In this document: positions 41,306-51,317 of the stretch, piece by piece
How positions within the stretch are numbered: position 1 is the first letter of the stretch
Layout: every line of letters begins with the position of its first letter
Origin: Bacteroidota bacterium
GTDB lineage: Bacteria > Bacteroidota > Bacteroidia > Bacteroidales > JAAUTT01
DNA length: 51,898 bases
Assembly: GCA_023429135.1 (NCBI GenBank)
Contig: JAEYWD010000045.1
Span: forward strand, 1 to 51,898
Reading direction: 5' to 3'
Translations under genes and position numbers: made by a program
The notes under the pieces: generated by a model
Seen by the model: the letters and a program-made list of their open reading frames with translations, nothing else
Database searches by the model: none
Told to the model about the DNA's origin: nothing

Positions 41306-42559
41306 ATGGATATGAAAATTAAAAACATAATAGTAGCAGTTATTTTAGTGATTTCAGGGATCGAAGTTCTGGCGCAGAACAATGTTAATTCTCCTTATAC
41401 AATGTTTGGAATCGGGTATATAGAGCAGGGTGGGTTTGGCCGAAATAAAGCATTAGGCGGAGCAGGAATTTCGCTTCCATCGGAGTATTCTCTTAATAAT
41501 TTAAATCCGGCATCTTATTCCACGATCGACAGTTTGCATTTCTTTCTGGAGACTGGAATCAATACTATTTATTCAAAATTCTCGTACCAGTCGCAAACGC
41601 AGAAAAAAGTAAATGCCAATTTCTCGTATCTGGCCCTGGGTTTCCGTTTTAACCGTTGGTGGGCAAACAGTATTGGCATAGCTCCATACAGCAATATAGG
41701 TTACAGTATCAACACAAGTAAGCAGATAGAAGGAACTCCATTTTCTTCCGAAATTAACATCGCCGGATCGGGAGGAGTGAATCAGTTTTACTGGGGAAAT
41801 TCTTTTAAACTTCACCGCAATTTTTCTATTGGTATCAATGCATCATATTTATTCGGTTCAATATCGCAGATTCAGAAAACAACCAACAGTTACGTAAGTG
41901 GAGAAATGAAAGTAGAGGATGAATCTACACTCCGGAACTTTTATTTCAATTATGGAGCTCAATATCATTTCCGCGTTAACGAAAATCTCAAAGGTTCATT
42001 AGGAGCAGTTTATGGAAGCAAAACAAAACTGAACTTAGATCATGCCCTTACAGTTACCGATTTTGACAGTGATACCCTGAAGAGTGAACTAAAAAGCAAA
42101 AGTACCTTTTATATTCCTGAGACATTTGGATTTGGTGCATCGTTGAAACTGAAAGACAGACTTCTGCTTACAGGTGATTATTCGCAAAGCAACTGGTCGG
42201 GTATTAATAAAACTGAAACAGGATTTAAAATGGTAAACATCAATAACCTGGCTTTTGGTATCGAGTATCTACCCTCTGTTAAGGTTAGTGCAAGTTATTT
42301 TCAATCGATAAAATACCGTTTAGGTTTCTATAACGAAAATTCTTACCTGAAAATTAAGGATCAACAGTTAAAAGATTATGGTTTCACAGCAGGTTTGGGA
42401 TTGCCAGTCAGAAAATCGAAAGCATTTCTCAATATTGCTTTTTCGGCAGGCTTCAAGGGAAATGTAAATTCAACATCTGTCATCAATGAAATTTATTATA
42501 AAGTCCATCTGAATTTCACATTGCTCGATTATTGGTTTGGCCGGGCCAAATATGAATAG
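41306..42559 (+). CDS. Outer-membrane barrel protein (FadL/OmpP1-like)
   Basis: This 417-aa protein has a signal peptide (about residues 1-23; the start may be Met3, MKIKNIIVAVILVISGIEVL). The mature part opens with NSPYTMFGIGYIEQGGFGRNKALGGAG, a pattern of outer-membrane proteins in which an N-terminal hatch precedes the barrel; alternating aromatic strands follow. It matches no transporter with certainty, but FadL/OmpP1-like and PorV-like folds are nearest. It follows the DUF4270 gene, so the two may form an export or surface-assembly unit. Confidence 0.8.
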   Translation: MDMKIKNIIVAVILVISGIEVLAQNNVNSPYTMFGIGYIEQGGFGRNKALGGAGISLPSEYSLNNLNPASYSTIDSLHFFLETGINTIYSKFSYQSQTQKKVNANFSYLALGFRFNRWWANSIGIAPYSNIGYSINTSKQIEGTPFSSEINIAGSGGVNQFYWGNSFKLHRNFSIGINASYLFGSISQIQKTTNSYVSGEMKVEDESTLRNFYFNYGAQYHFRVNENLKGSLGAVYGSKTKLNLDHALTVTDFDSDTLKSELKSKSTFYIPETFGFGASLKLKDRLLLTGDYSQSNWSGINKTETGFKMVNINNLAFGIEYLPSVKVSASYFQSIKYRLGFYNENSYLKIKDQQLKDYGFTAGLGLPVRKSKAFLNIAFSAGFKGNVNSTSVINEIYYKVHLNFTLLDYWFGRAKYE

Positions 42560-42586
42560 ATAAACTGCAGAAAGTTAATGTTGGTT

Positions 42587-44398
42587 TTAACGTTGGATAA
42601 ACGCTGTTTGAATGCGATAAGCGCCGTCATACACAACAATAAAACTGTCGGAAACTTTACAACTTACAGCTACTTCTTTAGCTTTAGCATAAGTTGAATA
42701 TTCCCCGATAATATACTTATACCAGTTATCCTCAAACGATTCGATAACTTTCATATTACCTTTGTATTTACTTCGTATCTCAGCTCTGGTTGCCGGTCGG
42801 CGGCTTGCCATTACCTGAACCCTGTAAACAACCAGATTTACTTCCTTGTTATTTGATTGATCAGCATATAATGTTTTACCCTGGTTTTCGGGCTCCCCTA
42901 GTCCAATAGTTGGAACCTCCAAATCTGAGGTGGTATTCAGTACCATTTTTCCAGGTTCATAGTTTTCTCTGCGCAGGAATATTTGCACCGAATCCTGAAT
43001 GGGAACAATCATTTCAAGAAATCCTTCCGAATCGGTTATTCCCGAATGCTCAATCAAAGAATTGTTGCTATATACGATTTTTGTTGATGAAACAGGTCTT
43101 TCGTTCACTTCATCTACAATTCGTACGCGTATCGATTTTTTTACCTGAGCGAAACTATAGATGTCGTCACCCGATATTTCATTATTTCTGTTAGATGAAA
43201 AATAACCCTTCCGTCCGGTTTTATCCATAATAAACCCAAAATCGTCCAACGACGAATTCAAAGGAGCTCCCATATTCTTCAATGAAGTACTGTCGCCCAG
43301 GTTAATTCTGAAAATATCCTGTTCCCCCAGGCCTCCTCTTCCATTCGAAGAAAAGAACAAGGCATTATCCCTGACAAATGGAAAGATCTCATCTCCTTCA
43401 GTATTTACAGTAGCACCCAAATTCTTTGGAATTCCCCATTTACCTTCCGAAATGGAAACCCGATAAATATCGTAACCCCCAAACCCTCCGGGCATATCCG
43501 ATGTAAAGAATAATTCCTTTCCGTCGGGCGTTATAAATGGCTGAGCATACGAAAATCCGGTATTTTGAAAGGGCAGCATTTCTGCATTGTGCCAACCCAA
43601 ACTATCGCAAGTTGCTGTAAATAATTTGAATGGTACGGCCGTAACAGTTTTTTCCTTACTCTTGTCGGGCAGGAAATTCTGACTAAAAATTACTTTTGTT
43701 TCATCATCATAAAAAGACACAACGCCTTCGTTAAACTGAGCTTTTATACCAGTTACATATTTAACAGGTCTCGATTTTAAATTGTTGGGTTCTTCGAGGT
43801 AATAGCGCGAAATCATCCTGTTTTTCTTATCGCCCATATCTGATAAAAATACAATTCCATCTTTATAAAAGCGGGGGCCAAGTTCGGTAAGTGGAGAATT
43901 AACCTTTAACGGATTAACCTCATAATAAACTGAATCACGATAAAGTCCAGAAATATTTTCAAGGCTGCCAATTGATTCAACTGTCCTGGTATCATTAGGT
44001 CGTAACCTGTTATAATACTTATACCATTTTAACGCCTCCTGATATTTTGAATTGCACGACAATGTCTGTGCAAATTGAAAGATGTAATCGGCTTCAACAG
44101 CGACCGAATCTCCTGATATAACTTTCTTATACCATATTTCTGCGTCATTGGTACGATTTAGCAATCGGTAGGAATTTGCTATTTTGCAGATTATGTTAAT
44201 ATTTCCTGTGTCTCTTCTAAGAATATCTTTATATATATCAATGGCTTCGGTATAGTTAAGAATCAGGAAGTTCTCGTCAGCTTTCTTAAGTTTCTCATTG
44301 TTGTTTTTAGAAAAAGAAGAAGGAATCTGGGCCATTGTTCCATTTAGAGTAACAATAACCAGGGTACTAATAAATATAATACGCAAATTAAAATTCAT
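42587..44398 (-). CDS. TPR + PD40 propeller + SPOR envelope protein
   Basis: This 603-aa protein has a signal peptide (about residues 1-23), TPR-like helices (about 35-135, ADENFLILNYTEAIDIYKDIL, then EALKWYKYYNRLRPND) and a WD40/PD40 propeller (about 165-410, with PDGKELFFTSDMPGGFGGYDIYR). A carboxypeptidase-like beta domain (about 415-480) and a C-terminal SPOR-like domain (about 520-600) follow. The TPR-PD40-CRD order is that of PorE-type proteins of the type IX secretion machinery, but those end in an OmpA domain and this one ends in SPOR. SPOR binds denuded peptidoglycan, so either end could anchor it to the cell wall. It is divergent from the 742-aa kinase and convergent with the outer-membrane protein gene. 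Confidence 0.82.
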   Translation of the reverse strand: MNFNLRIIFISTLVIVTLNGTMAQIPSSFSKNNNEKLKKADENFLILNYTEAIDIYKDILRRDTGNINIICKIANSYRLLNRTNDAEIWYKKVISGDSVAVEADYIFQFAQTLSCNSKYQEALKWYKYYNRLRPNDTRTVESIGSLENISGLYRDSVYYEVNPLKVNSPLTELGPRFYKDGIVFLSDMGDKKNRMISRYYLEEPNNLKSRPVKYVTGIKAQFNEGVVSFYDDETKVIFSQNFLPDKSKEKTVTAVPFKLFTATCDSLGWHNAEMLPFQNTGFSYAQPFITPDGKELFFTSDMPGGFGGYDIYRVSISEGKWGIPKNLGATVNTEGDEIFPFVRDNALFFSSNGRGGLGEQDIFRINLGDSTSLKNMGAPLNSSLDDFGFIMDKTGRKGYFSSNRNNEISGDDIYSFAQVKKSIRVRIVDEVNERPVSSTKIVYSNNSLIEHSGITDSEGFLEMIVPIQDSVQIFLRRENYEPGKMVLNTTSDLEVPTIGLGEPENQGKTLYADQSNNKEVNLVVYRVQVMASRRPATRAEIRSKYKGNMKVIESFEDNWYKYIIGEYSTYAKAKEVAVSCKVSDSFIVVYDGAYRIQTAFIQR

Positions 44399-44556
44399 TA
44401 ATCTCTGCTTCTTTTATGCTAGGTTACGCAATATAATCACAGAAGTTGAGATAAGTGACTGAGATATTGATGAAAACTTTTTAGAATCGTTTTAAATTGT
44501 TAAATACGTTGATAAATATTACTAAATACTTTTATAAAAAAGTGATTAATGGTGTA

Positions 44557-46785
44557 TTATTTTCTTCCAACAGGTAAAACAACAATAAATTCGCTTCCCT
44601 TCCCCGGTTCACTCTGAACAATAATTTTTCCACCATGTATATTTACAAATTCATTACAGATAATCAGTCCGAGACCTGATCCTTTTTCTTTTTCAGTACC
44701 TGGAACGGATTTAACTGTTTCAAGCCTGAAAAGCTCATCGATTTTTTCTTTATTCATTCCCACGCCGTTGTCTTTAACTGCAATATGGTCCATTCCACTT
44801 TCTCTCCAGGAATTGACAACAATTTCACCCTTTACAGGAGTATATTTAATAGCATTGTTCAATAAATTACGTATAACTGCCGCCAACATCTTTTTATCTC
44901 CAAAAATTTCATAATCGTTACTTACCTCAAAACTAATTCCGACGTTCTTAATTGCTGCCTGACTTGCAACTGTATCATAAATATTAAATAAAAGGCTTTT
45001 TAACCTTATGTTTTCGGGCTTATGTTCCATCTTGTTCAATTGAACCCTTGACCATTCAAGCAAATTTTCGAGTAAATTCATTGCACTTCGGCCGCCATTA
45101 TAGAGCATAGCAACATATCTTTCGGTGGTCTCTTTAGTTAATGTATCTTTTTTGTCAATCATCATCTCGGATAAACCATGAATTCCAGAAAACAAATTCC
45201 GGAGATCGTGCGATATTATTCTGAAAAGCTTATCCTTATTAACGTTAATATTTTTTAAATGCTCCTCGTATTGTTTACTTTCACTCACGTCGTTTACCAC
45301 ACCAACATAATAGAAAGGTTCTCCTGCTTCATCTCTGATAACTGACATAGCCAAATCGCCCCAAATGATCTTATCCTTTTTGGTTACAAAGCGTTTCACT
45401 AGCCTATACTGCTGAATTTCTGCCCGGATGAGCTGTTTCAGCAGCTCATTTTCGTTCTGAAGATCGTCCAGATGAGTAAAATGGGTAAAATCCAGCATAT
45501 AAAGTTCATCAAAACTATACCCAACTAAAGATTTAAATGATTGGTTTGCAAGTATGATCTGGGCATTTTTATCACTGAAAAAGATCGCAGCATTTGTCAT
45601 TTCAAAAATGGAGCGGAACCTTGATTCGCTTTCCTTTAATGCCAGCTCACTTCTCTTTCGTTCGGTTATATCCCTGGCCGATCCATAAGAAGTGCCATCG
45701 GTGTTTCTTATTGCATTCCACTCAATAAACCTGTAATTGCCATCTTTACACCTGTACCTGTTAACAAAGTTTTTAATCACCCCTTGATTAACAAGATTGC
45801 TAAAGGCCCCTGTTGTGGCGTTTATATCGTCGGGGTGTACAAATTCCATGAAAGGCTTTCCAATCATTTCATCTGCACTATATCCCAGGGTTTCCTCCCA
45901 GGCTCTGTTTAACCTGAGAATGGTTCCTGACCCATTATCAATTATGCATAGCAAATCGATAACTACAGAAAAAAACCGGTTCATCTCTTCGTTTTTCTTC
46001 AACAGTTCCTGTTCTATCTTTTTTAGTTCTGTAATATCTTCTTTAATTCCCAGGTAAGAGATTATTTTCCCTTTTTTATCCATTATTGGTGCTATGCTGG
46101 CTTTCTCATAGAAAATTTCGCCATTCTTTTTCCGGTTGGTAAATTCTCCTTTCCAAACTTTACCTGAAGCTATTGTGCGCCAAAGAGACTCAAAAAAACC
46201 ATCTTTATAACTATTTGTTTTAAGTATCCGGGGGGTCAGGCCCTGCACTTCATCGAACTCGTAGCCTGTATAATCGGTAAAAGTTTTGTTAACATAGTTA
46301 ATATTGCCTTCTATATCGGTAATTATCACACTGGCCGGACTCTGCGCCACAGCCATGGAAAGAAGGGATAACTGTTCCTCGTAAGCTTCAGTCTTTTTTC
46401 TTTCAAAAAATAATTGATAAGCTCTTTCAATTTTCAGATTTAACTCCGCTTTCAGAAAATTACTTTTGGGAAGGTAGTCAATAGCCCCCTCTGTCATTGC
46501 CCTAACAGCCGTTTCGAGCGTCTCATCAACTGTAAGAAATATCACAGGAATGGAAATGACGTGTAACCTTAGCTTTTGCAGAATTTGGATTCCATCCAGC
46601 GAAGGCAAATAGTAATCAAGTAAAATTATATCAATATGCTCCGAACCCGACAATACAAAATCCAAAGCCCTCTTTCCATCGTTTATTTTTTTTACCCGGT
46701 ATTTGTTTTTATCCAGAAGTGAGGAAATATAATCAGCAACAACCTGATCATCTTCTACGCATAACACATTCAGCTTTTTATTCAT
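44557..46785 (-). CDS. REC-PAS-PAS-PAS hybrid-type histidine kinase
   Basis: This 742-aa cytosolic kinase has a receiver (residues 5-125) with Asp57 (IILLDYYLPSLDG), three PAS domains (about 140-260, 265-385 and 390-510, each with a PAC tail), HisKA with phospho-His H526 (FRIISHDLRNLFSGIHGL), and ATPase (about 620-740, NLLNNAIKYTP, DNGVGM, GSGLGLIICNEFV). There is no transmembrane helix. It may pass phosphate to or take it from the single receiver at 46963. The N-terminal receiver suggests that it is itself controlled by another kinase. Confidence 0.92.
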   Translation of the reverse strand: MNKKLNVLCVEDDQVVADYISSLLDKNKYRVKKINDGKRALDFVLSGSEHIDIILLDYYLPSLDGIQILQKLRLHVISIPVIFLTVDETLETAVRAMTEGAIDYLPKSNFLKAELNLKIERAYQLFFERKKTEAYEEQLSLLSMAVAQSPASVIITDIEGNINYVNKTFTDYTGYEFDEVQGLTPRILKTNSYKDGFFESLWRTIASGKVWKGEFTNRKKNGEIFYEKASIAPIMDKKGKIISYLGIKEDITELKKIEQELLKKNEEMNRFFSVVIDLLCIIDNGSGTILRLNRAWEETLGYSADEMIGKPFMEFVHPDDINATTGAFSNLVNQGVIKNFVNRYRCKDGNYRFIEWNAIRNTDGTSYGSARDITERKRSELALKESESRFRSIFEMTNAAIFFSDKNAQIILANQSFKSLVGYSFDELYMLDFTHFTHLDDLQNENELLKQLIRAEIQQYRLVKRFVTKKDKIIWGDLAMSVIRDEAGEPFYYVGVVNDVSESKQYEEHLKNINVNKDKLFRIISHDLRNLFSGIHGLSEMMIDKKDTLTKETTERYVAMLYNGGRSAMNLLENLLEWSRVQLNKMEHKPENIRLKSLLFNIYDTVASQAAIKNVGISFEVSNDYEIFGDKKMLAAVIRNLLNNAIKYTPVKGEIVVNSWRESGMDHIAVKDNGVGMNKEKIDELFRLETVKSVPGTEKEKGSGLGLIICNEFVNIHGGKIIVQSEPGKGSEFIVVLPVGRK

Positions 46786-46962
46786 TCGTTTTGGTTCCTT
46801 TTCGAATTTGTACTTAACCTCATTTCAATATTAAATTACTGAAATAATATGAATTTAAAATACCCAACTCTCATTTATACCCAATTTTAATAGAGATTCT
46901 ATTAATCAGCCGAACAAACTTAATCTTTTAGCCGTTTTATTATAAAATAACCCAAAACTTAC

Positions 46963-47376
46963 ATGAGGAAGAAAGAGGTATTGATAGTGGAAGATAACCC
47001 TGATATTAAGCTGTTGCTTGAGTCAGTGTTTGATTTTTACAATATCTCACACTCTTCAGTAGATACAATCACCTTAGCTAAGTTAAAAATCGAGAACTCA
47101 ATCCCGAAACTTATCATTATGGATAATTCACTTCCGGACGGTAAAGGCTTGGATTTTATTGATTTTCTATATGAAAAATTTCCATGCATCAAGATTATAC
47201 TATTTACAGGAGATTTTATAGATATTGATACCAGAAAACTAAAGGGAAACATACTTCTATATGCTCAAAAACCTTCTATTTACCCTATTCTTGAGACGAT
47301 TGAAAACAGATGGAACTGGTATAGTTGTGATAAACTATACAAATGCTTTCCTCAGGTCTGTCCTAAATTTCTATGA
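46963..47376 (+). CDS. Single-domain response regulator
   Basis: This 137-aa receiver protein has the full active site: E10-D11, Asp54 (IIMDNSLPDG), Thr in LFTGD and Lys in QKPS. There is no output domain, so it works as a phosphate shuttle or CheY-like effector. It is divergent from the 742-aa kinase (177 bp) and convergent with the 1107-aa kinase (stops 8 bp apart). The C-terminal 25 residues have two Cys and an unusual Trp/Tyr-rich end. Confidence 0.88.
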   Translation: MRKKEVLIVEDNPDIKLLLESVFDFYNISHSSVDTITLAKLKIENSIPKLIIMDNSLPDGKGLDFIDFLYEKFPCIKIILFTGDFIDIDTRKLKGNILLYAQKPSIYPILETIENRWNWYSCDKLYKCFPQVCPKFL

Positions 47377-47384
47377 AACAAATC

Positions 47385-50300
47385 TCACTTAAGAAGCTTC
47401 TTTAATAAGATGTTCTTATCTACCGGTTTAGAAATGTAATCGTTACATCCGGCCTCAATTGCCAAAAGTTCATCACTATGCATAGCGTATGCGGTCTGGG
47501 CGATAATATAAACCTGGCGATCCTCTTTCCTGATAGCTTTTACTAAATCCAGACCATTCATATCCGGCAATCCTATATCCATAAGGATAATCTCCGGCCT
47601 GAAACTCCTGAATAAAAGAAGCGCCTCCTGACCGGTTTGAGCCACTCTTAAATTCTCTCCATGGTTGCGCATTATTTCCTTATACATAAGGATACTTACC
47701 TGATCATCTTCCACTAAAAGAATTTTACGGACTTTCTCCTCGCCGTCAATTTTATAATTATGCTGACTGACAGGTGCCGGAGGAAACCCTGTTTCGAAAG
47801 GTAAATAAAATGTAAATTGTGTGCCTTTCCCTAATTCCGATTCAAAGTAGATATCCCCGCCCATTATGGATATTAGTTTTTTTACTATGGATAGTCCTAA
47901 CCCGGAGCCTCCGTATACTTTAGCGATATGGTCTTCTGCCTGTACGAAACGTTTAAAGATTAAATTGTGTCTCTCCGGCGCAATACCTATTCCTGTATCT
48001 GATACAGTAAAAAATATCTTCCCATCCTTAATTTCGAGAAAACCAAAAGTAATAATTCCCTCGTTCGTAAATTTTAAGGCATTATCAAGCAGGTTAATAA
48101 AAATCTGGTTTAATCTGTTTCCATCATGATTCAGATATAAATTATCAGGGATACATTTAAGTTCCAGTATTATTGAGTTTTTTCCTTTGTCATCCAGTTT
48201 TTTACGGAACAAGGCAAATAATTCCGTTAAATTTTCATTTAAACTAAACGGCACTTTGTATAAAGTAAGCTGATCGGTTTCCAACCTAGAAAGATCCAGA
48301 ATATCGTTTATAATTTGCATTAAGCTTTCGGCGCTTTTATTGATGATGCGGCCAAACTTCTCTTTTTCTTTATCCGAATACTCTTTACCCCCAATAAGTA
48401 ATCCTGTAAAACCAAGTATACCATTCAGGGGGGTTCGAATCTCATGACTCATATTGGCCAGAAAAGCGGATTTTAAACGATCGTTTTCTTCTGCCTTTTC
48501 TTTTGCCTTTAACATTTCCCTGAAAAGCTCTTTCTTTTCAGTTATATCGTGTACAATAGAATAGAGATAATCCTTCCCGTTAAGCTCCACATTGTTACTA
48601 AATATTTCGACATCTCTTATTGTGCCGTCGGCAAGCCGGTGCCTAAACTCAAAATAACCCTTCCCCTTTTTTCGGACGTCTTCCATGGCTATTTTAATCT
48701 CTTCAGCAGGCATGACATTTATCTCACTTACAAACATCCTTTTCAGTTGCTCAACTGTGTACCCGTAAAAATCTGCTGCTGCCTGATTAACGTTTATGAT
48801 AGCGCCATCCTGACCCGAAATCAATAAATGAACTACCGAATGATTTTCAAAAAGTTTTCTGAATTGTTGTTCGCTTTCTCTTAGCAGTTTCTCAGCTTCA
48901 ACCTGTTCGGTTATGTCCATAACGGTTGATACCATTATATTCTGTTCGTAAAGAGGAATATTCACTGCATTAATTATTGCCCTGGACCCATCTTTCCGGG
49001 TTGCGGTTATATTCTCCCAATGCAATTTCTTTGGGTCGCCCGAATTTATATCATTCATCACCCGGGTCATAAGCTCCTGCCGATAAACAGGATCGGGATA
49101 GACATGCTCGAAAAAGGATATTACATCATTAATTTCATCAGAGGGCCATCCATAAATCTCTTCGAATTTATGGTTCATGTAAAAGGCTTCTCCTTCATCT
49201 ATTTTATTAATTGCAACTCCAATTGGAATGGAATCCAGCACCTTTTCAATAAAAATACTTTTCTCTCTTAATTCTATCTCAATTAACTTTCGCTCGGTTA
49301 TATCCATCATTATCCCGCGAAGTTTAACAGGGTTATCACCCAAAACTTCAACTGAAATAACATCCCTGAACCAGCGATAATTCCCTTCGCGGTTAATAAT
49401 TCTGAATTCGGCGGTATGAGTTTTCTTTTGTTCAATAGCGTCAATAAAATGCTGATTTACCAAATCACGATCTTCAGGATGAATTTTTTTCATTCTGAAT
49501 TCCAAATTACTCCATTCCTCCAGCGACCATCCTATTTTATAAGTCAACTGCGGAGCAATATAGGTAGGTTCCTGGTTAAGCACATCGTACTCCCATGCAA
49601 TATTTTCGGTAGTTTCTACCATCTCGCGGTATCTGGATTCACTCCTTTCAAGTAGTTCCTGCTTGACTCTATTATCAGTTTCGTCGCGAAATACCCAAAC
49701 AACCCCAATTATACTTCCAATCTCATCAATTATAGGTGAAGCACTGTCGGAAATCGGAAGTTGAGTGCCATCTCTTCTTAATAACATTGTGCGATCATCT
49801 AATCCGATTGTTGAACGCAAGTCTAGCACTTTTGAAATTAACGACTCTGTAATCTGGTTTGATTCTTCGTTAACAATTTTGAAACAATCCTCAAAATAAC
49901 GATACCTTACCTCTGCTTCTCTCCATCCGGTGAGTCGTTCAGCTTCAGGGTTCATTTGTTTAACCCTTCCGTGGCTATCCGTTGTAATTACTGCATCTCC
50001 AATGCTGTAAAAAGTCGCCCTGAAAAGAGCCTCAGCATCTTTAATGGCCTGCAATGCCGCAAGTTTTTTCTCCGAACTGTCAAATAAGGTTGCTATTAAA
50101 ACAAAGGTAAGAGGGAACACCAATATCACCGGAAACCAGATATTCTTTATAACAGACAGCCCTTGCGGCCAGGGATATAACAACTGGCACAAAATCATCA
50201 AAATATGTACGGATATTCCAATAACAAAGAAAGCCTGAATATTAATACGTTCCGGTTTTCTATTGTATAATCTTCTGAAAAACAAACCAGCTAAACAACA

Positions 50301-50708
50301 TACCACAACGGTTGAGACTCCTGCCCATACTCCGGATCCGCCAATGATCAATCTATAGGTTCCGGCAATGACCATAGAGATCAACGCCGAAATTCCTCCT
50401 CCGAAAAATCCTGAAAGTGTTAATATCACAGACCTACCATCAAAGATTACCCCTGGTTGGAGAACAAAAGGGATCATCATCCCAAGAATGGCTATCCCTC
50501 CGAACCAAAAGCCAGAAACAAATCCGAAAGCTAAAGTGTGCTTTCTGCGTATCCTTAATAAAATTCCATAAAAAGCAGATAAAGTAATTAGTAGCGCAGC
50601 ATTATTAAAAAGGTCTACAAACATATCATCAACTTTAAATAACGGAGATTTAACAAATAACTCTGTATTACCACTTTTATGCTTATGGAAATTTACTATA
50701 TTCCTCAA
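47385..50708 (-). CDS. Hybrid histidine kinase with 5TM-LYT sensor and four PAS domains
   Basis: This 1107-aa inner-membrane kinase has an N-terminal 5TM_5TMR_LYT-type domain (about residues 28-210, GRSVILTLSGFFGGGISAL, then AGTYRLIIGGSGVWAG), as in LytS. Four PAS domains follow (about 222-345, 350-470, 475-600 and 605-720), then HisKA with phospho-His H755 (ANMSHEIRTPLNGILGF), ATPase (about 855-975, GIGIAPERHNLIFKRF, GGSGLGLSIVKKL) and a C-terminal receiver (about 990-1107) with Asp1044 (IILMDIGLPDMNG). It is a complete phosphorelay input; an HPt protein would be needed for onward transfer and is not in the window. The gene follows a SiaC-like gene on the same strand. Confidence 0.94.
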   Translation of the reverse strand: MRNIVNFHKHKSGNTELFVKSPLFKVDDMFVDLFNNAALLITLSAFYGILLRIRRKHTLAFGFVSGFWFGGIAILGMMIPFVLQPGVIFDGRSVILTLSGFFGGGISALISMVIAGTYRLIIGGSGVWAGVSTVVVCCLAGLFFRRLYNRKPERINIQAFFVIGISVHILMILCQLLYPWPQGLSVIKNIWFPVILVFPLTFVLIATLFDSSEKKLAALQAIKDAEALFRATFYSIGDAVITTDSHGRVKQMNPEAERLTGWREAEVRYRYFEDCFKIVNEESNQITESLISKVLDLRSTIGLDDRTMLLRRDGTQLPISDSASPIIDEIGSIIGVVWVFRDETDNRVKQELLERSESRYREMVETTENIAWEYDVLNQEPTYIAPQLTYKIGWSLEEWSNLEFRMKKIHPEDRDLVNQHFIDAIEQKKTHTAEFRIINREGNYRWFRDVISVEVLGDNPVKLRGIMMDITERKLIEIELREKSIFIEKVLDSIPIGVAINKIDEGEAFYMNHKFEEIYGWPSDEINDVISFFEHVYPDPVYRQELMTRVMNDINSGDPKKLHWENITATRKDGSRAIINAVNIPLYEQNIMVSTVMDITEQVEAEKLLRESEQQFRKLFENHSVVHLLISGQDGAIINVNQAAADFYGYTVEQLKRMFVSEINVMPAEEIKIAMEDVRKKGKGYFEFRHRLADGTIRDVEIFSNNVELNGKDYLYSIVHDITEKKELFREMLKAKEKAEENDRLKSAFLANMSHEIRTPLNGILGFTGLLIGGKEYSDKEKEKFGRIINKSAESLMQIINDILDLSRLETDQLTLYKVPFSLNENLTELFALFRKKLDDKGKNSIILELKCIPDNLYLNHDGNRLNQIFINLLDNALKFTNEGIITFGFLEIKDGKIFFTVSDTGIGIAPERHNLIFKRFVQAEDHIAKVYGGSGLGLSIVKKLISIMGGDIYFESELGKGTQFTFYLPFETGFPPAPVSQHNYKIDGEEKVRKILLVEDDQVSILMYKEIMRNHGENLRVAQTGQEALLLFRSFRPEIILMDIGLPDMNGLDLVKAIRKEDRQVYIIAQTAYAMHSDELLAIEAGCNDYISKPVDKNILLKKLLK

Positions 50709-50871
50709 TAAGAAACAATGGTAAGCACAGAAATTATTCAGATCGTCCGGATATGGGTAAGACGAATACCAATGAAGCTTTCACATAAGTATAGAATAAT
50801 ACACCCACTAACTATACCATGAAAGAACTGTTTCAATGCAATATTATTATATCTGTTTTTAAGTGGAAATA

Positions 50872-51279
50872 TTATTTCAGTTCTAACAATTCAGCATTAT
50901 CATTATTTGATATCAATTTAACCGGAAAGGAAAGCAATGTTTCAAAATCCTTACCTGTGTTCATCATATCTTCATCATCTTTATCAAAATACCACAAGAT
51001 CTCGACTTTATGAGAAGCATCCGAAAGCATTGTTGCTCGTTTCAAAAAACTGTACAATCTTTTAGCAGATGAGGAATTAAAATACTCCAGATGAATGGAC
51101 ACTCTGGTCAAGCTTTGACGGCATCTCTTATATTCTTCTAGCCAATCGAAAAGCGGACTAAAAAATTTAACCGAATCCTCGGATATAGACCTTCCGGTTA
51201 TTTCAATCAATCCTTCCTTCGAATCAAACCTAATGGAAGGAGTTTTCAAAGTTTCCCCAATAATAAGAGAATTAAGCAT
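50872..51279 (-). CDS. SiaC-like (DUF1987) regulatory phosphoprotein
   Basis: This 135-aa cytosolic protein has the SiaC/DUF1987 features: TLKTPSIRFDSKEGLIEITG at the start and LEYFNSSSAKRLYSFLK around residues 70-88, where SiaC carries its phosphorylated residue (the family has Thr-Ser-Ser; here Asn-Ser-Ser-Ser). In Pseudomonas, SiaC is phosphorylated by SiaB, dephosphorylated by SiaA, and activates the diguanylate cyclase SiaD. None of those partners lies in the window; the next gene is the 1107-aa kinase, 163 bp downstream on the same strand, which is therefore a possible partner. Confidence 0.85.
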   Translation of the reverse strand: MLNSLIIGETLKTPSIRFDSKEGLIEITGRSISEDSVKFFSPLFDWLEEYKRCRQSLTRVSIHLEYFNSSSAKRLYSFLKRATMLSDASHKVEILWYFDKDDEDMMNTGKDFETLLSFPVKLISNNDNAELLELK

Positions 51280-51317
51280 TTTGAATGATATAATGGTGTT
51301 AATAATGTAAAATCGCT

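Noticed and set aside
46915..46922. TAAGTTTG -7 box for the 742-aa kinase on the minus strand
   Set aside because: It fits the consensus but has no TTTG at the right distance and would leave a leader of about 125 nt.
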